Assembly: GCA_002083635.1 (NCBI GenBank)
Contig: MSXP01000003.1
Coordinates: forward strand, 124,001-188,000
Reading direction: 5' to 3'
Source of the DNA: Proteobacteria bacterium ST_bin12
GTDB taxonomy: Bacteria > Pseudomonadota > Gammaproteobacteria > Burkholderiales > Methylophilaceae
Length of the DNA: 64,000 bases
Both the position numbers and the translations under genes were made by a program. Under the pieces are notes generated by a model. That model was not told the DNA's origin. It searched no databases and saw nothing but the letters and a program-made list of their open reading frames with translations. Shown piece by piece: positions 1 to 8,320 of this stretch (position 1 is the first letter of the stretch; every line of letters starts with the position of its first letter).

Positions 1-1
1 T

Positions 2-205
2 GCAGGCGCAGGCGGCGGAGGTATCGGCGGCGGTGCAGCGGGGGCTGCTGGCATTACATCACGCGCAGGAGGAGGCATAGGCGGCGCGATAGGTGGCGGC
101 TTTGGTGGCAGACAAAATAATAATAATAATAACCGACAAGGTGGTGGAATCGGTGGCGGAATCGGTGGTGGTATTGGCGGTATTGGTGGCGGCTTTAATC
201 AAAAC
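2..205 (+). repeat. Glycine-rich low-complexity coding tract (GGC/GGT/ATC repeats)
   Basis: Short, imperfect repeats of GGTGGCGGAATC and GGTGGTGGTATT type encode GGGI/GGIGG units, interrupted at about 113-134 by a run of AAT codons (poly-Asn). The tract lies within the secretin reading frame, ahead of the conserved secretin domain. The repetitive DNA could vary in length between strains. Confidence 0.75.
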
Positions 206-1300
206 GAAAGTACGGTACAAATTACTGAGAGATTATCTGCAGAAAAATTGGGCAGAATAGACGCAGATATTGAGCAAAAAGGGACTGGCGGCACACTGCC
301 GACCGACGCACTTAAAGGTTTTAATCAAACACAGCAACCCATCTACGTGACACTGAATCGCGAGCATAACTTAATGTTGGTGCGCACCAGTGATGTATTA
401 ACGCTCAATGATATATCGTCGTTGGTCAAAGAGATGGATAGACCCACGCCACAAGTGCTGCTTGAGATGAAAATCTTATCGTTAGAGGTGGGCGACCGAT
501 ATAGGCAATCTTTTGATTTAGATTACGCCCCAGATTCCACGCCAGTGACAGGTCCGCCAGCTTTTAATGACCCAACAACACCATCAACAGGCATCCGCAA
601 TATATTAGGTTTGGGTAACTTTGCCTTAGAAGGCGGCACTTTTGTCTATCAGTTCTTAAATGACAGAATTCGCGCACGTATTCAATTGTTGCAAGAAGAC
701 AATAAAATTAACACATTAAGCTCACCGATTTTGTTGGCAACCAATAACAGACCTGCCCGCGTTTTTGTGGGTACCGAGCAAGTGATTACCACTGGTTTTG
801 ATGCGGTAGCTGGCGCTACCAACGGGTTAGCAGTAGGTCAGCCCGCTATTATTCCAGTCACTGAAATTCGAAATATTGGTAACACCTTGCAAATTCTGCC
901 AAAAATTAACGCAGATGGCACGGTTACCTTGCTTATTCAGCAAGATGCATCAACGTTACTCAGAGCTTCTAGCATTATCCCAGTGCCAATTGGCACAACT
1001 GTCGTCAATCTGCCAGTTGATTCTGTGCGCACCTCTAATATTCAAGGCACAGTGGTGGCGAAAGATAACCTGACTATCGCAATTGGTGGATTGATTGATA
1101 ACAGCAGCAGTAATGTGGTGCAAAGTGTGCCATTGCTAGGTTCTGTGCCACTCTTGGGTAATTTATTTAAACGTGTTGTTGAAGAAAAAACCCAACGCGA
1201 ACTGATTTTATTGGTCACACCGCATATCGTCACCGCGCCATCAAATGGCGAAGAGGTCACTTTGGATGCGATGAGTGAGATTTCTCAGCAAGAGTTTTAG
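2..1300 (+). CDS. Type II secretion / type IV pilus family secretin, 3' part (5' end outside window)
   Basis: The reading frame is open from base 2, so the start lies upstream of the window; the TTG at 248 is only an internal codon. The visible part opens with about 65 residues of GGGI/GGF repeats containing an N6 run, then a ring-building domain, the segment MDRPTPQVLLEMKI that begins the secretin homology, and the C-terminal VPLLGSVPLLGNLFK ... LILLVTPHIV signature of outer-membrane secretins. Such proteins form multimeric outer-membrane channels for type II secretion, MSHA-type pili or related systems. The glycine-rich tract suggests GspD/MshL rather than PilQ, but no neighbouring secretion genes are visible to decide. 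It ends 42 bases before a lipoprotein gene on the same strand. Confidence 0.85.
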   Translation, partial: AGAGGGGIGGGAAGAAGITSRAGGGIGGAIGGGFGGRQNNNNNNRQGGGIGGGIGGGIGGIGGGFNQNESTVQITERLSAEKLGRIDADIEQKGTGGTLPTDALKGFNQTQQPIYVTLNREHNLMLVRTSDVLTLNDISSLVKEMDRPTPQVLLEMKILSLEVGDRYRQSFDLDYAPDSTPVTGPPAFNDPTTPSTGIRNILGLGNFALEGGTFVYQFLNDRIRARIQLLQEDNKINTLSSPILLATNNRPARVFVGTEQVITTGFDAVAGATNGLAVGQPAIIPVTEIRNIGNTLQILPKINADGTVTLLIQQDASTLLRASSIIPVPIGTTVVNLPVDSVRTSNIQGTVVAKDNLTIAIGGLIDNSSSNVVQSVPLLGSVPLLGNLFKRVVEEKTQRELILLVTPHIVTAPSNGEEVTLDAMSEISQQEF

Positions 1301-1342
1301 CCTGCACTTTTTTGGTGCTAATTAAAGATTAAAGGAACACAC

Positions 1343-2011
1343 ATGAAATTTACCTATTTGTTTGGCTTATTAGCGGCTTTTAGTTTAGCTGGATGCGCTA
1401 CAAATATTCCACAAGCAGAGAATTTTCCAGCATCTCAACAGAAAAAAGCCGTTGCTATACAGCACTGGGGGGTCATAGCAGACGATGCAATTGCACAAAC
1501 TAAGCTTTCTTTAGCTAAACAAAATATCAGTAAAAGCAGCCCACTATTTGTAGCAGATAACAATAAAACGGACTTTAGCCGCGCTTTTCGCAAGTATATG
1601 ATTGCAGGTTTAATTGATGATGGGTTTGTGGTTTCTGCTAAGAAAGAAGGCGCAATTGAGATCGATTACGAAGCACAAGTGATTCGTCATGCGGGTGCAT
1701 TTGACCCGCTGGCATTTGGCTACAAGCCAGGGGTTGCCACCGCTGGCGTGGCAGGATTTTGGGTGTTGCGAGATGCATTAAAATCTTTTTCATTTTCAAG
1801 TGCTGGGCTTGGTTCACTTGCCGTTGCAGGTGCTTACGATGTTTACAAAGCTAAAAATCCAGGTGAAACCCCAGTTGAGTTGTTAATTAGCACATCGATT
1901 ATTGAGCGTGATCGATATGTCATGTTAAATGCTGATGCCTACTATATTGAGAAAGGTGAAGCCTTGTTGTTTGAAGAGTGCAAGTCAAAAAATAAACGAC
2001 TTTGCCGCTAA
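1343..2011 (+). CDS. Predicted outer-membrane lipoprotein of unknown function
   Basis: The 222-residue protein starts with a short hydrophobic segment ending in the lipobox LAGC, with the lipidated Cys at residue 18. The following Ala gives no inner-membrane retention signal, so an outer-membrane destination is likely. An AAAGGA ribosome-binding site precedes the ATG. The middle holds a glycine/alanine-rich stretch (about residues 130-165) that may be a hairpin buried in membrane. The C-terminal part reads like a beta-rich domain and ends in a Cys/Lys-rich tail. I do not recognise the family. It follows the secretin by 42 bases and could be co-transcribed, which would fit a secretin-associated lipoprotein, but no pilotin motif is evident. 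Confidence 0.75.
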   Translation: MKFTYLFGLLAAFSLAGCATNIPQAENFPASQQKKAVAIQHWGVIADDAIAQTKLSLAKQNISKSSPLFVADNNKTDFSRAFRKYMIAGLIDDGFVVSAKKEGAIEIDYEAQVIRHAGAFDPLAFGYKPGVATAGVAGFWVLRDALKSFSFSSAGLGSLAVAGAYDVYKAKNPGETPVELLISTSIIERDRYVMLNADAYYIEKGEALLFEECKSKNKRLCR

Positions 2012-2146
2012 CTTAAGTCGCACTTTTTCCGCCCTAAAAAGGCATTAAGTATTTCGGCACCCGCAAACCTATTTATTGGTGTGTGAATGCGCAGTTTTAA
2101 TACCTGATTTTCATGTGTACAATACAAAAATTATTTAGGTATTGTT

Positions 2147-2470
2147 ATGAAAAATTATTCAGAAATAGAAGCAACCGATTTACTGCAGTTAGTGACACAA
2201 CCCAAAGTAGTCTTAGTCGATGTACGCAATGATGATGAAGTGGCGCGCGGCATTATTCCCGGCGCTATTCACATTCAGTTATCCATGTTGCCAGTAGAGT
2301 ATGAAAAACTAGTGAACGCCAATACAGTGGTTTTTTATTGCCATAGTGGCGTGCGCTCTGCACATGCGGCCGATTTTGCAACCAGCAAAGGCCTAAAAAA
2401 TGTATTCAATTTAGTAGGCGGTGTGCTGGCTTGGGGTAAAGCTGGTTACACGTTTAGCGTTAAAAAATAA
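2147..2470 (+). CDS. Single-domain rhodanese, sulfurtransferase
   Basis: A 107-residue single rhodanese domain with LVDVRNDDEVARGIIPGA near the N terminus and the active-site loop CHSGVR, whose catalytic Cys65 would carry the persulfide. There is no signal peptide, so it should be cytoplasmic. It is followed by tusA and a DsrE2-like gene in the order rhd-tusA-dsrE2. That module is known from sulfur oxidisers such as Allochromatium vinosum, where a rhodanese of nearly the same size passes sulfur to TusA. The likely role is loading persulfide sulfur into this relay. The start is the first ATG, with a weak AGGT ribosome-binding site at 2137-2140. Confidence 0.88.
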   Translation: MKNYSEIEATDLLQLVTQPKVVLVDVRNDDEVARGIIPGAIHIQLSMLPVEYEKLVNANTVVFYCHSGVRSAHAADFATSKGLKNVFNLVGGVLAWGKAGYTFSVKK

Positions 2471-2511
2471 GCGCTACCATACAATCTGCGAATTAAAACA
2501 GGAACTGTAAA

Positions 2512-2745
2512 ATGAACTTTGATAAAGAATTAGACGCGCGTAATTTAAATTGCCCGCTACCAATTTTGCGCTGCAAAAAAGGCCTAAGTGAAATCGACCC
2601 TGCGCAAACCTTAAAAATCATGGCAACAGACCCGGGTTCGGTTAAAGATTTTCAAGCATTTTGCAAACAAACGGGGCACGAACTGTTGGCGCAAGATGAG
2701 GCAGAAGGCGTGTTTACGTTTTACATTAAAAAACGTGCTAATTAA
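2512..2745 (+). CDS. tusA: TusA/SirA-family sulfur carrier protein
   Basis: The 77-residue protein shows the TusA signature: LDARNLNCPLPILRCKK, with the sulfur-carrying Cys14 in the CPxP motif, followed by the beta-alpha-beta-alpha-beta layout of the family (ATDPGS, then a Phe-rich end). TusA accepts persulfide sulfur and passes it on for tRNA thiolation, molybdenum cofactor synthesis or, in sulfur oxidisers, the dissimilatory pathway. The rhodanese lies 41 bases upstream and the DsrE2-like gene 19 bases downstream. This context favours the sulfur-trafficking role over a stand-alone tRNA role, though both could apply. Confidence 0.9.
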   Translation: MNFDKELDARNLNCPLPILRCKKGLSEIDPAQTLKIMATDPGSVKDFQAFCKQTGHELLAQDEAEGVFTFYIKKRAN

Positions 2746-2764
2746 ATTTAACTAGCGAATTTAA

Positions 2765-3232
2765 ATGGCTAAAAAACTTGCTTTAATCGCTTCAAAAGGT
2801 TCGCTCGATTGGGCTTATCCGCCTTTTATTTTGGCCTCTACTGCAGCGGCTTTAGACTACGAAGTGAGTATTTTCTTTACTTTTTATGGGTTAAGTTTGC
2901 TCAAAAAAGACTTGAGCGACTTAAAAGTGTCGCCGCTAGGCAATCCCGCTATGCCAATGCCTGTTCCCATGCCTAATTTTGTGCAAATGTTGCCGGGTAT
3001 GGAAAGCATGGCGACCATGATGATGAAGCAAAAAATTGCTAGCAAAGGCGTAGCCAGTATTGAGGACTTGCGCAGCGCTTGTATTGAGGCGGGCGTTAAG
3101 CTGATTGCCTGCCAAATGACGGTGGATTTGTTTGATTTTAAAAAGACCGATTTTATTGAAGAAATTGAATTTGGTGGCGCGGCGACATTTTTTGAGTTTG
3201 CTGGCGAATCAGACGTGAATTTGTTTATTTAA
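2765..3232 (+). CDS. dsrE2: DsrE2-like DsrE/DsrF family sulfurtransferase
   Basis: The 155-residue protein begins MAKKLALIASKGSLDWAYPP and has the Rossmann-like DsrE/F fold pattern with a hydrophobic second helix. A Met/Pro-rich loop (about residues 61-88) follows, and then Cys106 and Cys116 in SACIEAGVKLIACQMT; the second lies at the position of the sulfur-binding Cys of DsrE proteins. These are hallmarks of the DsrE2 subgroup, often predicted to be membrane-associated. With the rhodanese and tusA directly upstream it completes the rhd-tusA-dsrE2 module. The precise acceptor (for example an sHdr or Dsr system) is not in this window. Confidence 0.8.
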   Translation: MAKKLALIASKGSLDWAYPPFILASTAAALDYEVSIFFTFYGLSLLKKDLSDLKVSPLGNPAMPMPVPMPNFVQMLPGMESMATMMMKQKIASKGVASIEDLRSACIEAGVKLIACQMTVDLFDFKKTDFIEEIEFGGAATFFEFAGESDVNLFI

Positions 3233-3240
3233 TTGCAATG

Positions 3241-3444
3241 CTAGTTTGCAGAATCTATCTCTTTTAGTGCTTTAACAAATTCTTCAATATCCCATTCGCA
3301 GCCACCACAACCCGTTTTTATGCCTGTGCGCTGTGAAATGCTATCAATATCTAAACCCTGCTTGTATAAATCGTAAATTCTGCCGCGTGTAGTGCCGCTG
3401 CATGAACACATAATTTCATTAATCGCATCTGTTTCGTTTGTCAT
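3241..3444 (-). CDS. BFD-like [2Fe-2S] protein
   Basis: A 67-residue protein with the four cysteines of the BFD-type [2Fe-2S] domain: Cys13 and Cys15 in CSCSGTT, Cys46 and Cys49 in GCGGC. This is the size of bacterioferritin-associated ferredoxin, which reduces iron stored in bacterioferritin; related stand-alone domains serve other electron-transfer partners. No bacterioferritin gene is adjacent. It ends 8 bases from the convergent dsrE2 gene and lies 26 bases downstream of a small membrane protein gene on the same strand, probably at the tail of the valS transcript. Confidence 0.85.
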   Translation of the reverse strand: MTNETDAINEIMCSCSGTTRGRIYDLYKQGLDIDSISQRTGIKTGCGGCEWDIEEFVKALKEIDSAN

Positions 3445-3470
3445 ACAGCCTAAATTAAATTGAGCAGCGC

Positions 3471-3716
3471 TTATTTAATTAAGCGCTGCTCTGCACGTTG
3501 CCTTATCCATTGCACCATAAATAATACAAGCGGCAACATTAAGCACGCGCCCACTAAAATTAACATCAAACCATTGTCGTCTAGCAAGTATTGAGAGGGA
3601 ATAACATCAATGCCACCAAACATTTTTATGAGACCCAGCGCGATTAAAATGGTGCCTATAAAATCCAACACAATCAAATTGATTGGAAGTTTTAAGCCAG
3701 ATTTATTCTGTTGCAT
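3471..3716 (-). CDS. Small two-helix inner-membrane protein (DUF1418-like)
   Basis: The 81-residue protein has two predicted membrane helices (about residues 14-34 and 48-70) joined by a short loop, and a basic C-terminal tail (QWIRQRAEQRL). The pattern resembles the DUF1418/YbjC family, of unknown function. A good GAGGAG ribosome-binding site stands 6 bases before the ATG. It lies 14 bases downstream of valS on the same strand and so is probably co-transcribed. Confidence 0.65.
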   Translation of the reverse strand: MQQNKSGLKLPINLIVLDFIGTILIALGLIKMFGGIDVIPSQYLLDDNGLMLILVGACLMLPLVLFMVQWIRQRAEQRLIK

Positions 3717-3730
3717 TGCATACTCCTCAA

Positions 3731-6655
3731 CTATTTTAGTTTGGTTAATTGAGCCTGTAATTTATCTAAGGTGGTGCTAAATTCAGCAACACGCGCTTTT
3801 TCTTGCTCAACAACCGCAGCAGGTGCGCGGGCTACAAAGCTTTCGTTATTGAGCTTGCCATTGGCTTTGCCAATTTCAGCCTGCAAGCGTGCGATTTCTT
3901 TACTCAAACGCTCTTTTTCAGCAGCTACGTCAATTTCTACTTTAAGCATTAATTTAAAGTCATTCACCAACATCACCGGCGCATCTGCTTCTGGCAAGTC
4001 TGCCACAATCGACACATCTTCTAATTTGGCTAAGGCTTTTAAATAGGGCGCATAAGCAGATAATTGTTGTTTATCGCCAGATGCAATTAATGGTACGCGC
4101 GCGGCAGGTGAAATGCCCATTTCCCCGCGCAAACTGCGGCAAGCTTCCACCGCTTGTTTTAGCTCGGCTACCCATGCTTCTGATGTTGAATCCAGTTTAT
4201 TCGGCTGTGAAATTGGATACGCTTCTAACATAATGCTCGGCCCAGTTCTGCCTGAAATTGGCCCAATGGTTGCCCAAATCTCTTCGGTAATAAACGGCAT
4301 AATGGGGTGTACCAGTCTTAATATTGTTTCCAAAACCCGAATTAGCGTTCTACGCGTACCGCGTTGCGATGATTCATTACCTGCTTGGATTTGTACTTTT
4401 GCCAACTCTAAATACCAATCACAGTATTCATCCCACACAAATTCGTACATCGCTTTTGCGGCTAAATCGAATCGATAGTCGGTAAAGGCGCGTTCGACTT
4501 CCGCCTCTGTGCGCTGTAATTGGCTGACAATCCAGCGGTCTGCAGGTGAGAAGAATAAATGGCCTTCTGGCTTGGTTTTACAGTCTTCAAGGCCACAATC
4601 TTTCAAGCTACCGTCTTCATTTTGCACGCTCATCAACACAAACCGTGTGGCATTCCATAGCTTGTTACAGAAGTTTCGGTAGCCATCGCAACGTTGTAAA
4701 TCAAACTTAATGTCGCGGCCAGGGCTGGCTAAAGCGGCGAAAGTAAACCTTAAAGCATCAGTCCCGTAAGCGGCAATGCCTTCTGGAAATTCTTTGCGTG
4801 TGCGTTTTTCGATTTTCTCTGCATCTTTTGGATTCATCAAGCCAGTGGTGCGCTTTTTAATTAAGTCATCCAAACCAATGCCATCAATCAAATCAATCGG
4901 GTCTAAAACATTGCCTTTAGATTTACTCATCTTTTGGCCTTCGGCATCGCGAATCAAGCCGTGCACATACACATGCTTAAACGGAATTTGGCCAGTGATG
5001 TGTTTAGTCATCATCACCATGCGCGCTACCCAAAAGAAGATAATGTCAAAGCCAGTGACCAAAACACTAGACGGCAAGAATTGCTTGAGCGCTTGATTCT
5101 GCGCATCAATCGCGGCATCGCCTGTCCAGTCTAGCGTTGAGAATGGCCATAAGGCAGACGAGTACCATGTATCGAGTACATCATTGTCACGTTTTAAATT
5201 GCCTGTGTGGCCATCTTTGGCGGCAATGGTTTTTGCCTCCGCCTCATCGTGAGCCACGTAGACTTTGCCATTGTCTGTGTACCAAGCAGGAATTTGATGA
5301 CCCCACCAAAGTTGACGTGAAATACACCAATCCTGAATATTATTCAGCCATTGGTTATAGGTATTTACCCAGTTATCCGGGTAAAACTTAATTTCACCAT
5401 TAGCCACTACATCCAAAGCTTTTTCAGTAATACTTTTGCCGTCCGTGGTTGGCTTGGTCATGGCTACAAACCATTGGTCGGTCAGCATTGGCTCAATCAC
5501 CACGTTAGTACGGTCGCCGCGCGGCACTTTGATTTTGTGTTTATCAGTTTTAACTAAAAAGCCGCCTGCTTCTAAATCGGCAACAATTTGTTTACGTGCT
5601 TCAAAGCGGTCAAGCCCTTGATATGCCGCTGGAATCTTATCAACATCTTCATGATGCCCAATTGCAGCAACAATAGTTCTTCGAACGCTATCACCTTTGA
5701 TATCTAGAGTTGCGTTTGACTTACCCTTTACTTTTCCATCTAAAGTCAAAATACTAATCATCGGTAACTTATGACGCTGACCAACTGCATAATCGTTAAA
5801 ATCATGCGCAGGCGTTACTTTTACGCAACCTGTTCCAAACTCCATATCCACATAATCATCCGCAATAATCGGAATTTCGCGATTACAAAGCGGTAACTTA
5901 ACGCTTTTTCCGACCCAATTTTTATAACGTTCATCTTCAGGGTGCACCATAACAGCAACGTCACCCAGCATGGTTTCTGGGCGTGTAGTCGCAACTGTCA
6001 AGCTGCCTGAACCATCCGCTAGTGGATAGTTGATATGCCACATAAAGCCATCTTCTTCTTCCTGCACGACTTCTAAATCTGAAACCGCCGTGCCAAGCTT
6101 TACATCCCAATTGACTAAGCGCTTGCCGCGGTAAATCAAACCTTCGTTATACAAACGCACAAAGCTCTCAGTCACCACTTTGTTTAAGCCCACGTCCATC
6201 GTAAAACGCTCACGCGACCAGTCAGGCGAAGTGCCTAAACGGCGCATTTGCTTAGTAATGCTTCCGCCAGAATATTCTTTCCATTCCCATACTTTTTCTA
6301 GGAATTTTTCACGACCTAAATCGTGGCGACTAATGCCTTGCGCGTCTAATTGGCGCTCAACAACGATTTGGGTGGCGATACCAGCATGGTCAGTACCTGG
6401 TTGCCACAGCGTATTCGCACCGCGCATACGGTGATAGCGTGTTAGCGCATCCATTAAGGTTTGATTAAAACCGTGGCCCATATGTAAAGTGCCTGTGACA
6501 TTTGGCGGCGGTAATAAAATACAGAAATTGTCGTTAACGTCTGGGTTTAAACCTGCTGCGTAATAGCCTTTGCTCTCCCAAAAAGCATACCATTGGCTTT
6601 CAATGGCCTTAGGGTCAAAGGATTTAGCGAGTTCTTTATGAGCTGTATTTTGCAT
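3731..6655 (-). CDS. valS: Valyl-tRNA synthetase
   Basis: The 974-residue class I aminoacyl-tRNA synthetase charges tRNA-Val. The HIGH-type signature is HMGH (residues 58-61, within PPPNVTGTLHMGHGFN) and the KMSKS loop is residues 575-579. Between them lies the CP1 editing domain that hydrolyses mischarged Thr-tRNA (TTRPETMLGD). The tRNA-binding anticodon domain follows, and the C-terminal 70 residues form the coiled-coil arm expected of ValRS. The length is normal for the family. In enterobacteria valS lies just after pepA-holC; here that pair is about 35 kb away. Confidence 0.98.
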   Translation of the reverse strand: MQNTAHKELAKSFDPKAIESQWYAFWESKGYYAAGLNPDVNDNFCILLPPPNVTGTLHMGHGFNQTLMDALTRYHRMRGANTLWQPGTDHAGIATQIVVERQLDAQGISRHDLGREKFLEKVWEWKEYSGGSITKQMRRLGTSPDWSRERFTMDVGLNKVVTESFVRLYNEGLIYRGKRLVNWDVKLGTAVSDLEVVQEEEDGFMWHINYPLADGSGSLTVATTRPETMLGDVAVMVHPEDERYKNWVGKSVKLPLCNREIPIIADDYVDMEFGTGCVKVTPAHDFNDYAVGQRHKLPMISILTLDGKVKGKSNATLDIKGDSVRRTIVAAIGHHEDVDKIPAAYQGLDRFEARKQIVADLEAGGFLVKTDKHKIKVPRGDRTNVVIEPMLTDQWFVAMTKPTTDGKSITEKALDVVANGEIKFYPDNWVNTYNQWLNNIQDWCISRQLWWGHQIPAWYTDNGKVYVAHDEAEAKTIAAKDGHTGNLKRDNDVLDTWYSSALWPFSTLDWTGDAAIDAQNQALKQFLPSSVLVTGFDIIFFWVARMVMMTKHITGQIPFKHVYVHGLIRDAEGQKMSKSKGNVLDPIDLIDGIGLDDLIKKRTTGLMNPKDAEKIEKRTRKEFPEGIAAYGTDALRFTFAALASPGRDIKFDLQRCDGYRNFCNKLWNATRFVLMSVQNEDGSLKDCGLEDCKTKPEGHLFFSPADRWIVSQLQRTEAEVERAFTDYRFDLAAKAMYEFVWDEYCDWYLELAKVQIQAGNESSQRGTRRTLIRVLETILRLVHPIMPFITEEIWATIGPISGRTGPSIMLEAYPISQPNKLDSTSEAWVAELKQAVEACRSLRGEMGISPAARVPLIASGDKQQLSAYAPYLKALAKLEDVSIVADLPEADAPVMLVNDFKLMLKVEIDVAAEKERLSKEIARLQAEIGKANGKLNNESFVARAPAAVVEQEKARVAEFSTTLDKLQAQLTKLK

Positions 6656-6812
6656 ATGAGCTTGTATTGGAGTTGCAACTAAGAGATAAATTGCATTTTA
6701 ACATAGCCTTACCAAGGCTGAAGTCTTGGGCTAAACCTTAGGCTAAAATTTAAGTGTGGCCTGAATGACTGTTTATTAAATGATTGGCCTTAAATAGTTA
6801 AATTGATAGATA

Positions 6813-7724
6813 TTAAGCAAACTTAATGAATAAAAATGTGAGTAAAGCCAAAATGCCCAAGTGACTGGCTACCCAATTTTTATAATCATCTCTTAATTGC
6901 TTTGGCGATTGTGCTGAGATTAAAAATAGATGATTGTCGCTTGGTTTGGTTAGTGTAAAATCGCCCAAATTTCGGCGCATCGCATGTTCACCATGTACTT
7001 CCTTTATGGCGTCATGTCGCGCTAGTTCCCATTCTTCTAAGCTAATTTCACCGTCTAAATTATGGTCGTAGCGATTAAGCAAATGCTGCGGGCGGGCTTT
7101 AAGCTGCGCCAGTTTTTGGCTAACTTGTTTATTGGCAATTGAGCTATCAAGTGCGTGATGCCTTGTATCCAGCTGCCCCAGCACATACAGCGATTTACCT
7201 GCAGGCAAGTATTCTTCAGCATAGCGATGATTGTTTTTGCGCCATGTGCTGGCTTTAAAATGCATAATCTCAGCGCCTTTAGGGTCAACGCTACATTGCC
7301 CGGAGTCATCTTTTAGCGTAAATACCGTTTGGCTTTCAGAGTAATCTAATAGTCTGCTTTCATAAATGCCAGTGGATTTGCCGTTGCTTGGAATATTGGC
7401 GTAAACCCAAGCGCGATACCAAACGCAGGGTATACCGTGATAAGGAGTTTTCATAGGTTTTTCGGTAGACGCGATACCTTGCAACTCAATATAGCCCTGC
7501 GCGGAGGCGGCAATACTGGAAATAGGCGCTTCTGATATTTTGAGTAATCGCCAGTAATTGAACAGACCAGCGAAAAAACTAATAACAATACATGTGAATA
7601 AAATTCCGCGCCAAATTTGCTGAATATTGCTGTGATGGCGTAATGTATAAACGACCACAAGCGCAGTGATCAAAACGCCAATCGCGACTAAGTTGACACT
7701 TTGGCCTTTTAGACGCGCAAACAT
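6813..7724 (-). CDS. GIDE-domain membrane protein with an embedded EF-hand
   Basis: A 303-residue protein with two N-terminal membrane helices (about 12-28 and 38-58), a soluble region resembling the GIDE/E3-ligase-like domain (IELQGIAS ... PYHGIPCVWYRAWV ... FTLKDDSGQCSVDP ... VLGQL), and a C-terminal membrane helix (286-302). Inserted in the soluble part, residues 220-231 read DHNLDGEISLEE. This is a canonical 12-residue calcium-binding EF-hand loop with Asp1, Asn3, Asp5, Gly6, Ile8 and Glu12. It lies 11 bases downstream of lemA, a common partner of GIDE proteins in bacteria. Function is unknown; a membrane or envelope stress role is inferred from the pairing. Confidence 0.8.
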   Translation of the reverse strand: MFARLKGQSVNLVAIGVLITALVVVYTLRHHSNIQQIWRGILFTCIVISFFAGLFNYWRLLKISEAPISSIAASAQGYIELQGIASTEKPMKTPYHGIPCVWYRAWVYANIPSNGKSTGIYESRLLDYSESQTVFTLKDDSGQCSVDPKGAEIMHFKASTWRKNNHRYAEEYLPAGKSLYVLGQLDTRHHALDSSIANKQVSQKLAQLKARPQHLLNRYDHNLDGEISLEEWELARHDAIKEVHGEHAMRRNLGDFTLTKPSDNHLFLISAQSPKQLRDDYKNWVASHLGILALLTFLFIKFA

Positions 7725-7735
7725 GATTAACTAAT

Positions 7736-8302
7736 TTAGGCGCTAAAACGCGCGCTTACATCAAGATCTTTTAGCTCAGCTACGCTAAATTGCAGCATTT
7801 CAGCGTGCTCAAAACCAAACAGTTTAGCGACGATTAAATCAGGAAACTGCTCAATACGTACATTGTTGGTGTTTACTGAGTCGTTATAAAACTCGCGCCT
7901 GTCGGCAATCTGGTTTTCTAAGCCAGTGATGCGTTGCTGCAAATTGATAAATGTCTGATTAGCTTTCAGATCAGGGTAATTTTCAACCACTGCATATAAG
8001 CCACCCAAACTAGCAGCCAATGCCGATTCTGATTGACTTAAACCCGCCACATTGTGGGTTTGGCGCGCTGCATCAACGCCCATACGTGCGCTAATCACTT
8101 TTTCTAGTGTGGCCTCTTCATGCGCCATATAGCTTTTGCAGGTATCAATTAATTTTGGCAGCTCATCGTGGCGTTGTTTCAATAACACATCAATATTTGC
8201 CCAAGCTTTTGAGACGTTATTTTTAATAGAAACTAGGCTGTTATAGGTCACCACACAATAAAAAACAATCACAGCTAAAATAGTAAGCAATAGCAAAACC
8301 AT
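7736..8302 (-). CDS. lemA: LemA family protein
   Basis: The 188-residue protein has an N-terminal membrane anchor (residues 2-19) followed by a long helical bundle with the LemA landmarks YNSLVSIKNNVSKAWANIDV, LKQRHDELPKL, and YPDLKANQTF. A GGGGAA ribosome-binding site precedes the ATG. LemA proteins are anchored helical proteins of poorly defined function, often encoded with GIDE, TPM or M48 protease genes. Here the GIDE gene follows by 11 bases and the photolyase-like gene precedes by 18 bases, so all four genes from 11166 down to 6813 are probably one operon. Confidence 0.93.
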   Translation of the reverse strand: MVLLLLTILAVIVFYCVVTYNSLVSIKNNVSKAWANIDVLLKQRHDELPKLIDTCKSYMAHEEATLEKVISARMGVDAARQTHNVAGLSQSESALAASLGGLYAVVENYPDLKANQTFINLQQRITGLENQIADRREFYNDSVNTNNVRIEQFPDLIVAKLFGFEHAEMLQFSVAELKDLDVSARFSA

Positions 8303-8320
8303 ATGATTCCCCTTGTTTAG

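Noticed and set aside
2012..2060. Nested inverted repeats (CTTAA, CTTTTT/AAAAAG, TTAAG) after the lipoprotein gene
   Set aside because: Short AT-rich stems without a T-run; too weak to call a terminator.
2099..2143. AATACCT/AGGTATT repeat around the rhodanese ribosome-binding site
   Set aside because: The left arm lies in the probable promoter, upstream of any likely transcript start, so the hairpin would not form in RNA.
6705..6719. Small hairpin AGCCTT-ACC-AAGGCT upstream of valS
   Set aside because: Only 6 bp, no T-run, and T-box riboswitches are not expected in this lineage.
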